From positions 9,476,797 through 9,540,796 of the forward strand of contig SSBO01000003.1 in NCBI GenBank assembly GCA_005281725.1: DNA of 64,000 bases, read 5' to 3'. Positions 10,627 through 22,454 of the stretch are shown piece by piece (the stretch's first letter is position 1; every line of letters starts with the position of its first letter). The DNA comes from Wuchereria bancrofti (lineage: Eukaryota; Nematoda; Chromadorea; Rhabditida; Onchocercidae). The notes beneath the pieces are model-generated. The model was not told the DNA's origin. It made no database searches and saw only the letters and a program-made list of their open reading frames with translations. The position numbers and the translations under genes were made by a program.

Positions 10627-13600
10627 TCATTTTAATTTCACCAATAAATCATTATATTCGGTTGATTGCAAAAATCGCACATACGGATCATTCTTAAGTA
10701 CTTGTTCAACGTGTTTCACTGCTTCATCAAATAATGTACTGTCTACGTCTTTTGTTTCAATTCGATTATCAATCACTTGACGTAAGCCAAATGGTAGAAA
10801 TATCTAAATTAAAATATTTTTAATCAATAATTTGTTTAATTTTTTTTTTCGCCTATGAAATTGCAAAATTAGCATATTTTGAATAGTTCAAAAATTTTGT
10901 TAAATTAAAAAAAAATTGAAAAATTATAGCCATAATTTAATTATTCAATTATTCATCATGATGATGACAACATTTCTTTTCTCAAATATTTTTTAGCTAA
11001 TTTTATTACAAATACTAAAATTAGAAAATCAATAAGATTATTTCTCTCATAATTTTAATTTATTGTTATTGTTCATGTAATTATTATTGTTGTTGCTCTT
11101 ATAATTGCTGCTACTAGCCACAACCATTGATAGTACCAATAATTCGTGTTGTTGTCATCAGAGAAAAAAAAAAAACATATATCTATTGACAATTTGTTTG
11201 GTTTTTTTTAACTTTAATATTATCAAAGATTTTGAATTTAAGTAAAAAATTATTTATTAACAAACCTCATTGGTTGTACCTTCAACCAAATATTGTTTTT
11301 GAATATTTCGTCCCATATTAAGCATTGCAGTACTTTTATTCTTTGTTTGCTTATACTCAATTACTGCTTCCCAAAAACGTAAATTTTCTTCTGCATGAAT
11401 ATTTCGCAAAAAATAGCGAAAATAATATCGACCAACCTAAAATTGTTAAATTTAAGTGAAAATTTTTTTTTTTAACATTTGAAATTATTGATATCTTGAA
11501 AATATAAAATATATCAGATTAATTACTTTTCAATTAAACCATCGGATGATAATCAGATTAATTATTTGTCAATTAAACTTTTGGACGATAATTTTTTTCT
11601 TGCAAACAAAAAATGGAAAAATTTTTCTTATTCATTTTATAAGTTTTAACCTAAGAAAGATTAAGTGATAAACTTGGATGGGATAAATTTGAATACGAGA
11701 TAATCCTAGAATTTTAATGACAAAATATAATATATGGGATAAATTTGAATAGATGTTATTCGCCGAAATAAGATAAGTAGAAAAGAAAATGAAAAAAGGG
11801 AAAGATTAAATGTCTTATTACATTTTGTTAAATGAAAATATAAAATAAATAAATTGGAAAAGAAAAAAAAAGATTAGCCTGATTTCCAACAAGTGCTTCA
11901 AAACTGGTAGCCCATTTATCAGCATATGAACGTGGCATAACTTTTTCCAAAAAATTAATGTAAACATCGGATCGTTTAAATCTTGGAAACTGATCATTTT
12001 CCAAAAGTCTATTTACTTCCTTTACAGCAGGCAAAAATGCTGTCGGATTCGGATCATCTTCTGCTGCAGTTTCTTTAATTTTCTGCAAAATTCTCATCAT
12101 CATTCATCTTCTTATACATCTCATATAATTTTCTTTTTCGGAAAAATTTTACAAGCAAATGATAGTAAAAAAGTTTTACAATATCTTTTAATTATATTAT
12201 TTTCTTATTCGTATGATATTTCTATTGTTTCTGAAATTTTAGTTTTGCTTAGAGAACTGTCAATTATATAAGGAATGAAATCTAGAAAGAATCTGAACAT
12301 TTTTTTCTTACTTAAGTATAAATTTGTTAATAAATTAAAACACAAATAATACTGTCAAAAGTTAATTGAATTCAAAAAATACTTTCAACAATATCATACC
12401 TGCAAAGCTACACTACTAAGATTGACGTATGGTGAATATTTTTCAAAGAATTCTTGAATGTATTGTTTTTTATCAGCTGGTGAAGTCATATGCTTGAATT
12501 TCTCATATGATTCAATGAATGATAAATTTTCTTCCGCTAATGAATCGTGCAAGAATACACGAAATAATTGACGACCTACAAAATTTGTTCTCAAATTTTA
12601 TTAAATTTACAAATTTTAGAATTTATTTGAAAATAACATTCATTAATTGTTTAGTAAAAAGCTTCTTCTTTTTTCGAAAATGTAATTTATTTCTTATTAC
12701 TTTAAAAAAAAATAGGAAACCTACTAACCTTTCTCATCTTTTAAAACATTATTTAATGATTCACTAGCCCAAGCTGCAGCTCTCGGATATTCAATACCAT
12801 CAGTACTCGGTAATTCAGGTGCATGACGATTGACTTTTGAATTAAAATCAAATATTGATGCTGCCTGCATTACAGTATCTCATTAAAAATACTGTATCAC
12901 AGTATTCCATTTATTGATTACTGTACTACAGTATCCCATTTGTGCAGTTAATTTAATATTTAAAATACATTTTTTTTTATTAAAAACTTCAAATTTAAAA
13001 TAATAATGCTAAATTTATCCAATAATATGGATGCAATCGCTAAAACTATTTATTTAATTTCTTTCTAAATGAAAAAATACTTTAACTTTTATTTTCTTTA
13101 TTCATTACTATTATTAATTTAACATGCACCTGAATAATTTACTGTATTTACTTTTGAAGTAACTTTTTATAAATGTAATCCTAATAAATTCGTTGATTTC
13201 ACTTAATTTGATGAATAATTGTTTAACAAAATAAACACTGTAAAATTAAAATATACCATATTTTGAGAAATTGATTTTCGTTGCGTTTGCGTCGTTTGTT
13301 TCACTTCTCGATCAATTTTTTTCACCTTTGATTTATTCGATCCTGTTTTTGTTTCTTGTTGCAATACTGTTGAATTTTCAATCAAATTTGCCTCTGCTTC
13401 TTCTTGCTTCTCCTCGTTTTGTTCAACGATACCAACGTTATCAGTTGTAATAGATTGCTTTTTTGGTAGAACGTCTGATAAGATATTTTCTTGTGCTGAT
13501 AATGCAATACTATTGCTAAAAAATTTTCATAATTTAAAATTGAAGTGAAAAAAAAAAAGATGAAAAATATTAGGTTTCATATCTCTATTATGATTAAAAT

Positions 13601-15896
13601 TTTTATCATTTTTTAGAAGACGTTAATGAAAAAATGTAACAAATAACAATCGCAAGAATAATTAATGAGTAATGAGAATATAACAAAATTTTCTATTTCA
13701 ATCTTTTTTTTTTTCTTCAAAAATATAACATATTGAATTTAGTCATGCAATCTTTTTCTAGATAAATGCACAAATCTAAAATGAAAGGAAAAAATCTCCA
13801 AAAATAATCCAAATAAAAAGAGAGAAAAACATTAGAAATGAAATTATCAGTTGTAATATATTCCTACTAATATTTAAAATTTAGGTTTAAAAATTTGTAA
13901 ATTAAAGCTTTTACTTTGTTTATTATAAAAATGTTGTGCAAAGTTGAAAACAAAAACAATAATCCATTAATGCTTGCACATACATATGTGTGTGTATGTG
14001 TTTGTGTATGTGTGTGTGTGTATGTGTGTGTGTCATATTTACAAGAAAGATTTGAATTATATATGTGGACAGGTGTGAATGAAAAAAGAAAGAAAATTAG
14101 ATAAGTCGTCTGTCTTTTATTGGAATTTGAACTATGGATATAGCATGATTTTAAGTCGACGGTAACCTAAGCAACAAACATATTCGTTTATTTTTCTCTC
14201 TAAAACGGATAATTAAATGAAGGTATCGAATAGGTAATTGCAGTGCCGTAAAATATAAAATCACAACTTCAAAAATACATTTTTTGTTAGCTAAAAAATT
14301 AAGAAAAAAATTGATCAATTTTGTTATTTAAAAACGTCATTATTTTTATAAATGGTAATAAAATTTTTAGTATTTATCCATCTTATTTAATGATACAAAA
14401 TTTTGATATTGTAAAATTTTTTGAAAATAATTAAAAAATGATAATAATATGTGATAAGTGAAGCAAATTTTTTTTTTTTTTGTTTTTTCATTAAACAAAA
14501 AAAAAGGAAAAACACATTTTGTCTAACATTTAAAGCTTTTGTGCATTTGATTTATTTATTTATTTATTTATCAAATAAACAACTTTGCTAGAATTTAGAA
14601 AACACTTCAAACATTTTTATTTTTCCAGATTGAAAATGACCATATGAAATGGTTAGTTAACACTAAATTTTTTAATTTCGCTGGTCACTTTGTCGTCATT
14701 GTCAACTTCAAATGGTCAATAATTGCACTTTTTTTTCAACTTGAAAGGTTGTCATAAAATTCTCTAATCACCATTGCATGATAATATTTTATCAGTTCTT
14801 CGGTTAGCTAATATACTATTAATAATAATTAATTTACTATGTCACTTCTTGGCTTGGTGCTACTTCTTGGCTTCTTAGCTTGGCGCTACTTCTTGGCCTA
14901 CTTTTAACTCATGAATTATAGTTATATGTATGACATCAATTTTCTTCATTTAAATTAATTATAAAATAAGGAATAATTAATTGGCTAAAGAAAGATGGAA
15001 AAGCAAAATGGAAGCATAAAAAAAGAAATAAACATTAAAATGATTTAGAAATATATTTCAACAAAAAATAATTTATTTAAAAAATTTGTTCCAATAGGAA
15101 AAGAGAAAAAAAATGCTTTTGCACTAATCCTTAAATTGTATTTTTTATAAAAATTTCATTATCAATTTTTTTATTTTAAATTATATATATTTCAAAAACT
15201 TTTGCCCTTTAAATTTAATTTTCAATTATTAAATTTTATGAAAAAATGAAAACTTGCAGAGAATGTATTCAATATTTTCAACACGTCAACAAAACTCACA
15301 AACAGAATGTAACTATTAATTTTTATCCTTCAAATCTGATTTCCAATTATACATCCATTTCAACATTTGCATGCTTAAAACACTTTTTCTGTGCTATCAT
15401 TTTTTTTTTGCCAAAATTTCAATAAAATAAAATATTTATTTCACTCATACTTCTGTCTTTTCTCATATTTCATGCCAAAATTTATAAAAATATGAAAACT
15501 ATAAACTAATATCACCTAATTAAATGATCATTCAAAAATTTTTAACGGCCTTATTAATTAAGTTAATTAATTTAGTCTAATCATTGCTCAAATTAATTAA
15601 GCAATTTAGTTCAATCCAAACTTTGCACATAATATCAAACAAATATTTTCATAATTTGCTTTGGAATATTTTAAACCATCTTTTGGAACCTTTTGAAGCT
15701 TTTAATATTTAAACCTTTTAATTAAAATTTGATCTAACCAAAATATCTTCCGCTTCTTTCATCTATTTAAATTAACAATAGTACAAATTCACTGCAATGT
15801 AAAATTAAAAAAAGAAAAAAATTAGCAAAATTGAAAAAAGACTGAAAATATATCAAACCTTTCAATACTTAATTCTCCCTTGAAACTTCGCCACAT
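10627..15896 (-). CDS. rgs-3: Double RGS-domain regulator of G-protein signalling, RGS-3-like
   Basis: Seven exons: 15896-15859, 13515-13257, 12864-12729, 12575-12400, 12082-11879, 11436-11266, 10803-10627, giving 386 aa. A short exon (MWRSFKGELSIE) joins in phase 2 to a polar, Lys/Gln-rich exon 2. Two RGS repeats follow. The first, about residues 128-254, has AWASESLNNVLK, RQLFRVFLHDSLAEENLSF and QFPRFKRSDVYINFL. The second, about 260-385, has WATSFEAL, VGRYYFRYFLR, HAEENLRFWEAV and DPYVRFLQSTEYNDLL. RGS domains accelerate GTP hydrolysis by G-alpha subunits; two repeats in one protein recall C. elegans RGS-3, which acts in sensory neurons. The intron after exon 5 appears to use a GC donor (11878-11877); using it keeps the RGS spacing exact. 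Intron 1 is 2.3 kb and carries the GT tract. The first exon is the least certain part, supported by phase only. Confidence 0.88.
13986..14033. repeat. GT microsatellite in intron 1 of the RGS gene
   Basis: Interrupted (GT)n tract. The open frame across it (13916-14104) reads a Cys/Val run and is an artefact of the repeat. Confidence 0.85.
14839..14900. repeat. Short CTTCTTGGCTT duplication in RGS gene intron 1
   Basis: ACTTCTTGGCTTGGTGCT is followed by two further CTTCTTGGC copies with TTGGCGCT between them. It is a small, imperfect tandem duplication, richer in G+C than its surroundings. Confidence 0.6.
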
Positions 15897-18800
15897 ATGC
15901 TACCCTTTTCGGGTAATTGCTATAATTGTGCCACTTTTTTGAATTTGTTGTTTTCATCCAACTCTAATAGTATCACTGATAGATGTTGAATTCTAAAAAC
16001 TTAAATTTTATCATTTAATTGAAAAAAAGAAAATTTCCTTTTAATTGTCAAAAATTGATAATAATTTAATCTTTCTTTATATGCATTACATTGATAAAAC
16101 AAACAAAACATTGATATAATTAAATGTTTCTATTTTATTCCAAAATTATTTCATAAATTGATATAATTGAATGTTTTTATTTTATTCCAAATCATTTCAT
16201 TGCATTTATCATTTATCACTTAATAAAAACTTTTTCAGCCATACAAAATCAAATTTATCTCATTTTAATCAAATTTAATTATGCAATATTTTAATGAATA
16301 AATTTTTAATAAATTACCAATTTATTCCCCAAAAAAAAAAGAAAAAAAAAACTAATGGAAATTAAAAAAAAAAAGGAAAAAGAAAAAGTAAGACTATTTG
16401 ATAAAGTAATTCAATGAAGTAACAATAAATGAAATATTTGATTATACTGAATTTATAACGATTTCACATCAAATTTGTTGAAAACGATAAAATTAGCAGG
16501 TAATATATATGTATATATATACGTATCCCAGCAATTCTCAATCTATTCATCTAACTTTCTACACACCTTAGACAGGTAAAGGTAAACACGTACGTACATT
16601 CTCATTCATCAATACATATACATTCCTACCTTTCTTTTAATTATAGTTGCTAGCGGATACGAATAAATTGAATGAACTTAATGACATTCTTTCAAGTACA
16701 TATTCATTTTTAGCAAACAATTTTATCCAAAAATCTATTTTTTTTTTTTATCTTTCAATTTTTGTTTTGTTTTTTTTTTCAAAAATTTTAATTTTAATAT
16801 TAAAAATATATTTATACTAAAATAAAAGACGAATAGCGTAATTGACACATTTAAAAAAAAAAAAATTAGCGCCACTTATATGCTAATCATTATTACACAA
16901 ACACATATGAAATGATAAAATGAGAAAATGAGATTTGAAAAAAAGGAATGATTTAAAACGAAGAAATCTTTTAATGTTTGAATTATAAAAATACATCAAA
17001 TAATATTCATTTCGAATTAAGTTTTCAATTTCGAACTGTATAATGTATAATCAATTACGTGTGAAGTTATTAAATTTAAGCCATTTTGAATATTTAACAA
17101 TTTAACAGAGTTTTGAACAGATGAATGTTAAATGAAATTATACAGGTTTTTTTTTTTTTTTTTAAAAAAAAGTTTTGACAATTAAATTTTGTGCTATAGC
17201 TGTACACAATTTAGCATTTTATTTCTTTCATATATGATTATGATTAAAATAATAGTATCAAAATTCAAAGTATTCATAACATTCATAACTAATGATTAAA
17301 ATAATTTCAAAAAAAAAAAAGAAAAGACATTATATCATTAGTTTAACTATAAACAATAAGATTGATTAAATGATTGATAAGATTTGGGTAGTATATTCTA
17401 ATATCATTAACACTCATTCATTCATTCACATATTAATATATTAATTAATTGATGTCTAAATAATATTATTATTTCAGTAATGATTTATTTAATTGAAATA
17501 ATCGATGCCAGTGATAACATTTGTGATAAGCACTTCTGCAATAATCACTTTACTCACATTTTCCAGTAAAACTTCAATTTAAATAATTAAATTGGAAAAA
17601 AAATTTTAAATAGTTTCATATATGAAAAATTCCGGGAAAAAAGCGCACAAAAGCTTAGATTGAAAAGTTTTCCGTTTTTTTTTTTTTTCATTGCAAATTT
17701 CTAAACTGATTTTTAGTGCTCTCATTAAGATTCTATTGTAATTAAATTCACATATTGCTAAATCATATTTATTTCGCATTTATAAAAATAAATTTATCAT
17801 TTAAATGCAATATGTGTTGAACAAAATTAATAAATGTAATAAGTACATGCATTCTAGATTTTTCTCTCTAATTTTTTTATTATATTTACTAAAATTTTTT
17901 TATTAAAAAAAATTAAACATACCGTAGCCTGAATTTAAGCTTATATATTGTGCATAATTTAATACTTCATTTTGCCATATATCAAAAATTAAATGTAAAA
18001 ATTGCAAAAATTGAATAATCTTTCTTTAGTGTGACTTTCTTTACTTACTAATTGCTCAATAAATAAAATTTAAAAAAAACGAATATATATATATCATATC
18101 GATTTTCGTGCTATATCCAATTTTACTATTAAATATATTCGTAGAAAATTCTATTTTTTAAAATTCTATTTTTATATGAATAATTACAACACGTAAATAA
18201 TTTTCGTGTTAATTTCGATTATTTTTGTTCAGCAATTTATAAGGTAAATATTTCAGCTGCTCACTACCATACCTTTAAGTTTTTATTTTTTTTTTGCAAA
18301 TTAATTTTTTTTTCTCATAAACAAAAAATCGTGTTTGCTCAAAATTTTCACTTAATTCATATTACATGCCATTTTATAATTTCACTAAATAATGAAAAAA
18401 AAAAACGAGTTATTTTTCAAAACAATTTTTTGAAATATTCAAATGCATTTTGAAAATTTTAAAATAACAAAAGAAAAGGCGTAAAAGAGAGGAATTTAAA
18501 AGTTAATATTAATTTATTTATTGCACATATACATTGATTACATATTTAAAAATATGTAAATTTTTCACGAATGCAATAGAATAAGTTAAAAGGTAACTTT
18601 ATAAATATAAAAAAATCTTTCCTATGCTAAAAAAAATTATCAGTTAATTTAGAAACGAATGTTTAAAAGATAGCAATTGACATATGAAATTTGTTAAATT
18701 ATTCCAATATTTTAAATGTTTCATATCTGATTATTTTTGCTTCATAAATAATTCAATAAGAAGTATTATTTTTTTAAAAAAATATTCTTCTTATATGTTA

Positions 18801-18950
18801 ATGTCAATCAAATGTTTTGTGAAAGAAAAAGCGACTGTAAATTCTCAAAGAATGCATTCTTTTTTTTTTGTCGGTGACATAATTCAATATCACATATGGT
18901 CGATTATTAATCATTGAATGAAAAAAATTCCTCATATTCGTTCATAAATC
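15897..18950. other. Intergenic, upstream flank of the RGS gene
   Basis: Three kilobases of AT-rich sequence with an AT/GTAT tract near 16500-16530 and long A and T runs. No exon chain, RNA gene or named regulatory motif was recognised. The promoter of the RGS gene should lie in this stretch. Confidence 0.55.
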
Positions 18951-19033
18951 ATTTTTTTTTTTTTTTTTTGAATTTATGTACTGCTAATAAAATGGTAAGG
19001 AAAATGAAATGTAGAATTATTGAATGATAGATG

Positions 19034-19530
19034 TGATATGATATGGTATGATATGATATATAATGTGATATATGATATGATGCGATATGATATGATGTGA
19101 CGTGATATGTTATCATGTGATATTGTGCGATATGATATGATGTGACGTGATATGTTATCATGTGATATTGTACGATATGACATGATGTGATGTTATATGA
19201 TATGAAATGAAACGCATTCTTTACTGCATTCAATAAAGAACAAGGCAGGTGATACCATGATATGATATGATATGATATGATATGATATGATATGATATAG
19301 TTATAGTGAGATGATATGATATGGTACGATATATGATATAATGATATGATATAAGATGTGATATGCATTTTTTATTGCATTCAATAAAGAACAAGGCAGG
19401 TGATACCATGATATGATATGATATGATATATAGTTATAGTGAGATGATATGATATAGTTATAGTGAGATGATATGATATGGTACGATATATGATATAATG
19501 ATATGATATAAGATGTGATATGATATGCAT
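19034..19530. repeat. TATGA pentamer satellite, copy A
   Basis: Runs of (GATAT)n interspersed with TGTGACGTGATATG variants and with two copies of a CATTC..TTCAATAAAGAACAAG segment. On the minus strand it is open for over 100 codons reading YHIIS-type repeats. This follows from a 5-nt period lacking stops in some frames and is not evidence of a gene. Confidence 0.9.
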
Positions 19531-19818
19531 TCTTTATTGCATTCAATAAAGAACAAGACAGGTAATGGTGTGACATGACATGATATGGTTATGATAAGGG
19601 GTGATATGATATGGTTATGATAAGGGGTGATATGATATAATCATAATCATCTTTTGAAAGAACTGATTGAAAGAATCTGCCTGGAATAATTTGATATGAT
19701 GAAGTGCAACATTAACAGTTTAGTTTAGTTAGCTTATAGTAGCACTAAAAATAGTAAATTTCTGTTGGGCTTAAAATCGTTAGTCTGTTTCATAGATATG
19801 AGGAAAGTATAGTAGAAT

Positions 19819-20048
19819 GATATGAGAATAGTTCTTATCATTATAGTTATAATGGTATCATCGTGATATGAGAATAGTTCTTATCGTTATAGTTATAATG
19901 GTATCATCGTGATATGAGAATAGTTCTTATCATTATAGTTATAATGGTATCATCGTGATATGAGAATAGTTCTTATCATTATAGTTATAATGGTATCATC
20001 GTGATATGAGAATAGTTTTTATCATTATTGTTATCATAGGATCATTTC
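19819..20048. repeat. 46-bp minisatellite, five copies
   Basis: GATATGAGAATAGTTCTTAT recurs at 19819, 19865, 19911, 19957 and 20003, exactly 46 bp apart. A four-copy version with a small deletion is at 21928-22100 in the second segmental copy. Confidence 0.9.
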
Positions 20049-20397
20049 TTTAAATGAAATTCCAATGATGAATAATCATTTTATAAATCAATCAGAAAAT
20101 TTTTATAAATTACAGTAACTTCAACAGATTAATCAATCATTTTGAGGGAATTCAACAAGACGAAACAAACAACATTTCGCTTTAAAAATTTATTATTACA
20201 TTCAATTTTAATTATTAAATTCCAAAAAAAAAGGAGGAAGAAAAATGTAGTAAACAAGAATTTGATTTACTTTATTATATTTTTTTTGTAGAATGAAATT
20301 AATAAAATTATTTTAAAATACACTTGTAACCATTTAAGCTTAAACTTTTTATTTTAAATTATACAGCAATGAGTAACAATAAAAAAGCATAATATAC

Positions 20398-20449
20398 TTA
20401 AGCAGGTCCATAAGCAAATTCCACTCTACCATCTGGCTTTCTCGTGCAT
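20398..20449 (-). CDS. Duplicate terminal exon of the small secreted protein gene
   Basis: TTTTCAG followed by codons for CTRKPDGRVEFAYGPA and TAA, the same as the proximal exon at 22506-22455. It lies 2,057 bp downstream on the coding strand in the other copy of the duplicated block. It has an intact acceptor and could serve as an alternative last exon giving the same protein with a different 3' end. It may equally be unused or an assembly duplicate. Confidence 0.6.
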
Positions 20450-20506
20450 CTGAAAATCATCAGTTTTACTTGAATACTTGAATATTGAAAGACAATTATC
20501 ACAATA

Positions 20507-20820
20507 ATTACAACCTATTATTATCATGATTACAACCTATTATTATTATGATTACAACCTATTATTATCATGATTACAACCTATTATTGTCATGATTGCA
20601 ACTTGTTATTGTCATGATTACAACCTATTATTATCATGATTACAACCTGTTATTATCATGATTACAATCTATTATTATCATGATTACAACCTATTATTAT
20701 TATGATTACAACCTATTATTATCATGATTACAACCTATTATTGTCATGATTGCAACTTGTTATTGTCATGATTACAATCTATTATTATCATGATTACAAC
20801 CTATTATTATCATGATTACA
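20507..20820. repeat. 22-bp minisatellite, about 14 copies
   Basis: Unit of the form ATTACAACCTATTATTATCA plus TG, with T/C and A/G variants arranged in a higher-order pattern. A longer array (about 20 copies) is at 22564-23010. Confidence 0.9.
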
Positions 20821-21240
20821 ATTTTTTTTTTTTTTTTTTTTTGAATTTATGTACTGCTAATAAAATGGTAAGGAAAATGAAATGTAGAATTATTGAATGA
20901 TAGATGTGATATGATATGGTATGATATGATATATAATGTGATATATGACATGATGCGACATGATATGATAGGTGATATTGTGCGATATGATATGATGTGA
21001 CGTGATATGTTATCATGTGATATTGTGCGATATGATATGATGTGACGTGATATGTTATCATATGATATTGTGCGATATGATATATGATATGATGTGACGT
21101 GATATGTTATCATGTGATATTGTACGATATGACATGATGTGATGTTATATGATATGAAATGAAACGCATTCTTTACTGCATTCAATAAAGAACAAGGCAG
21201 GTGATACCATGATATGATATGATATGATATGATATGATAT

Positions 21241-21636
21241 NNNNNNNNNNNNNNNNNNNNNNNNNNNNNNNNNNNNNNNNNNNNNNNNNNNNNNNNNNNN
21301 NNNNNNNNNNNNNNNNNNNNNNNNNNNNNNNNNNNNNNNNNNNNNNNNNNNNNNNNNNNNNNNNNNNNNNNNNNNNNNNNNNNNNNNNNNNNNNNNNNNN
21401 NNNNNNNNNNNNNNNNNNNNNNNNNNNNNNNNNNNNNNNNNNNNNNNNNNNNNNNNNNNNNNNNNNNNNNNNNNNNNNNNNNNNNNNNNNNNNNNNNNNN
21501 NNNNNNNNNNNNNNNNNNNNNNNNNNNNNNNNNNNNNNNNNNNNNNNNNNNNNNNNNNNNNNNNNNNNNNNNNNNNNNNNNNNNNNNNNNNNNNNNNNNN
21601 NNNNNNNNNNNNNNNNNNNNNNNNNNNNNNNNNNNN
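21241..21636. other. Assembly gap (396 N)
   Basis: Unresolved bases inside the pentamer satellite of copy B. Open frames drawn across it are meaningless. Confidence 1.
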
Positions 21637-21927
21637 CATTCTTTATTGCATTCAATAAAGAACAAGACAGGTAATGGTGTGACATGACATGATATGGTTA
21701 TGATAAGGGGTGATATGATATGGTTATGATAAGGGGTGATATGATATAATCATAATCATCTTTTGAAAGAACTGATTGAAAGAATCTGCCTGGAATAATT
21801 TGATATGATGAAGTGCAACATTAACAGTTTAGTTTAGTTAGCTTATAGTAGCACTAAAAATAGTAAATTTCTGTTGGGCTTAAAATCGTTAGTCTGTTTC
21901 ATAGATATGAGGAAAGTATAGTAGAAT

Positions 21928-22100
21928 GATATGAGAATAGTTCTTATCGTTATAGTTATAATGGTATCATATGAGAATAGTTCTTATCGTTATAGTTATA
22001 ATGGTATCATCGTGATATGAGAATAGTTCTTATCATTATAGTTATAATGGTATCATCGTGATATGAGAATAGTTTTTATCATTATTGTTATCATAGGATC
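21928..22100. repeat. 46-bp minisatellite, four copies (copy B)
   Basis: Same unit as at 19819-20048, with one unit fewer and a short internal deletion near 21968. Confidence 0.85.
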
Positions 22101-22454
22101 ATTTCTTTAAATGAAATTCCAATGATGAATAATCATTTTATAAATCAATCAGAAAATTTTTATAAATTACAGTAACTTCAACAGATTAATCAATCATTTT
22201 GAGGGAATTCAACAAGACGAAACAAACAACATTTCGCTTTAAAAATTTATTATTACATTCAATTTTAATTATTAAATTCCAAAAAAAAAGGAGGAAGAAA
22301 AATGTAGTAAACAAGAATTTGATTTACTTTATTATATTTTTTTTGTAGAATGAAATTAATAAAATTATTTTAAAATACACTTGTAACCATTTAAGCTTAA
22401 ACTTTTTATTTTAAATTATACAGCAATGAGTAACAATAAAAAAGCATAATATAC

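Larger units (their letters stand above)
18951..20820. repeat. Segmental tandem duplication, copy A
   Basis: Begins with a T run and GAATTTATGTACTGC. It then contains a pentamer satellite, a 26-bp duplication, a 46-bp minisatellite, about 460 bp of unique sequence holding a terminal exon (20449-20398), and a 22-bp minisatellite. The same order recurs at 20821-23010. The unique part of this copy (20037-20500) reads the same as 22090-22560 wherever I compared it. Confidence 0.85.

Noticed and set aside
13916..14104. Cys/Val-rich plus-strand frame
   Set aside because: It is read across a GT microsatellite inside an RGS gene intron.
18949..19576. Overlapping minus-strand frames reading Tyr/His/Ile/Ser repeats
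   Set aside because: They are frame shadows of a TATGA pentamer satellite. All frames look alike, and there is no start context, domain or splice structure.
20816..21685. Long open frames crossing the N region
   Set aside because: The gap is translated as X, so the length is artificial.
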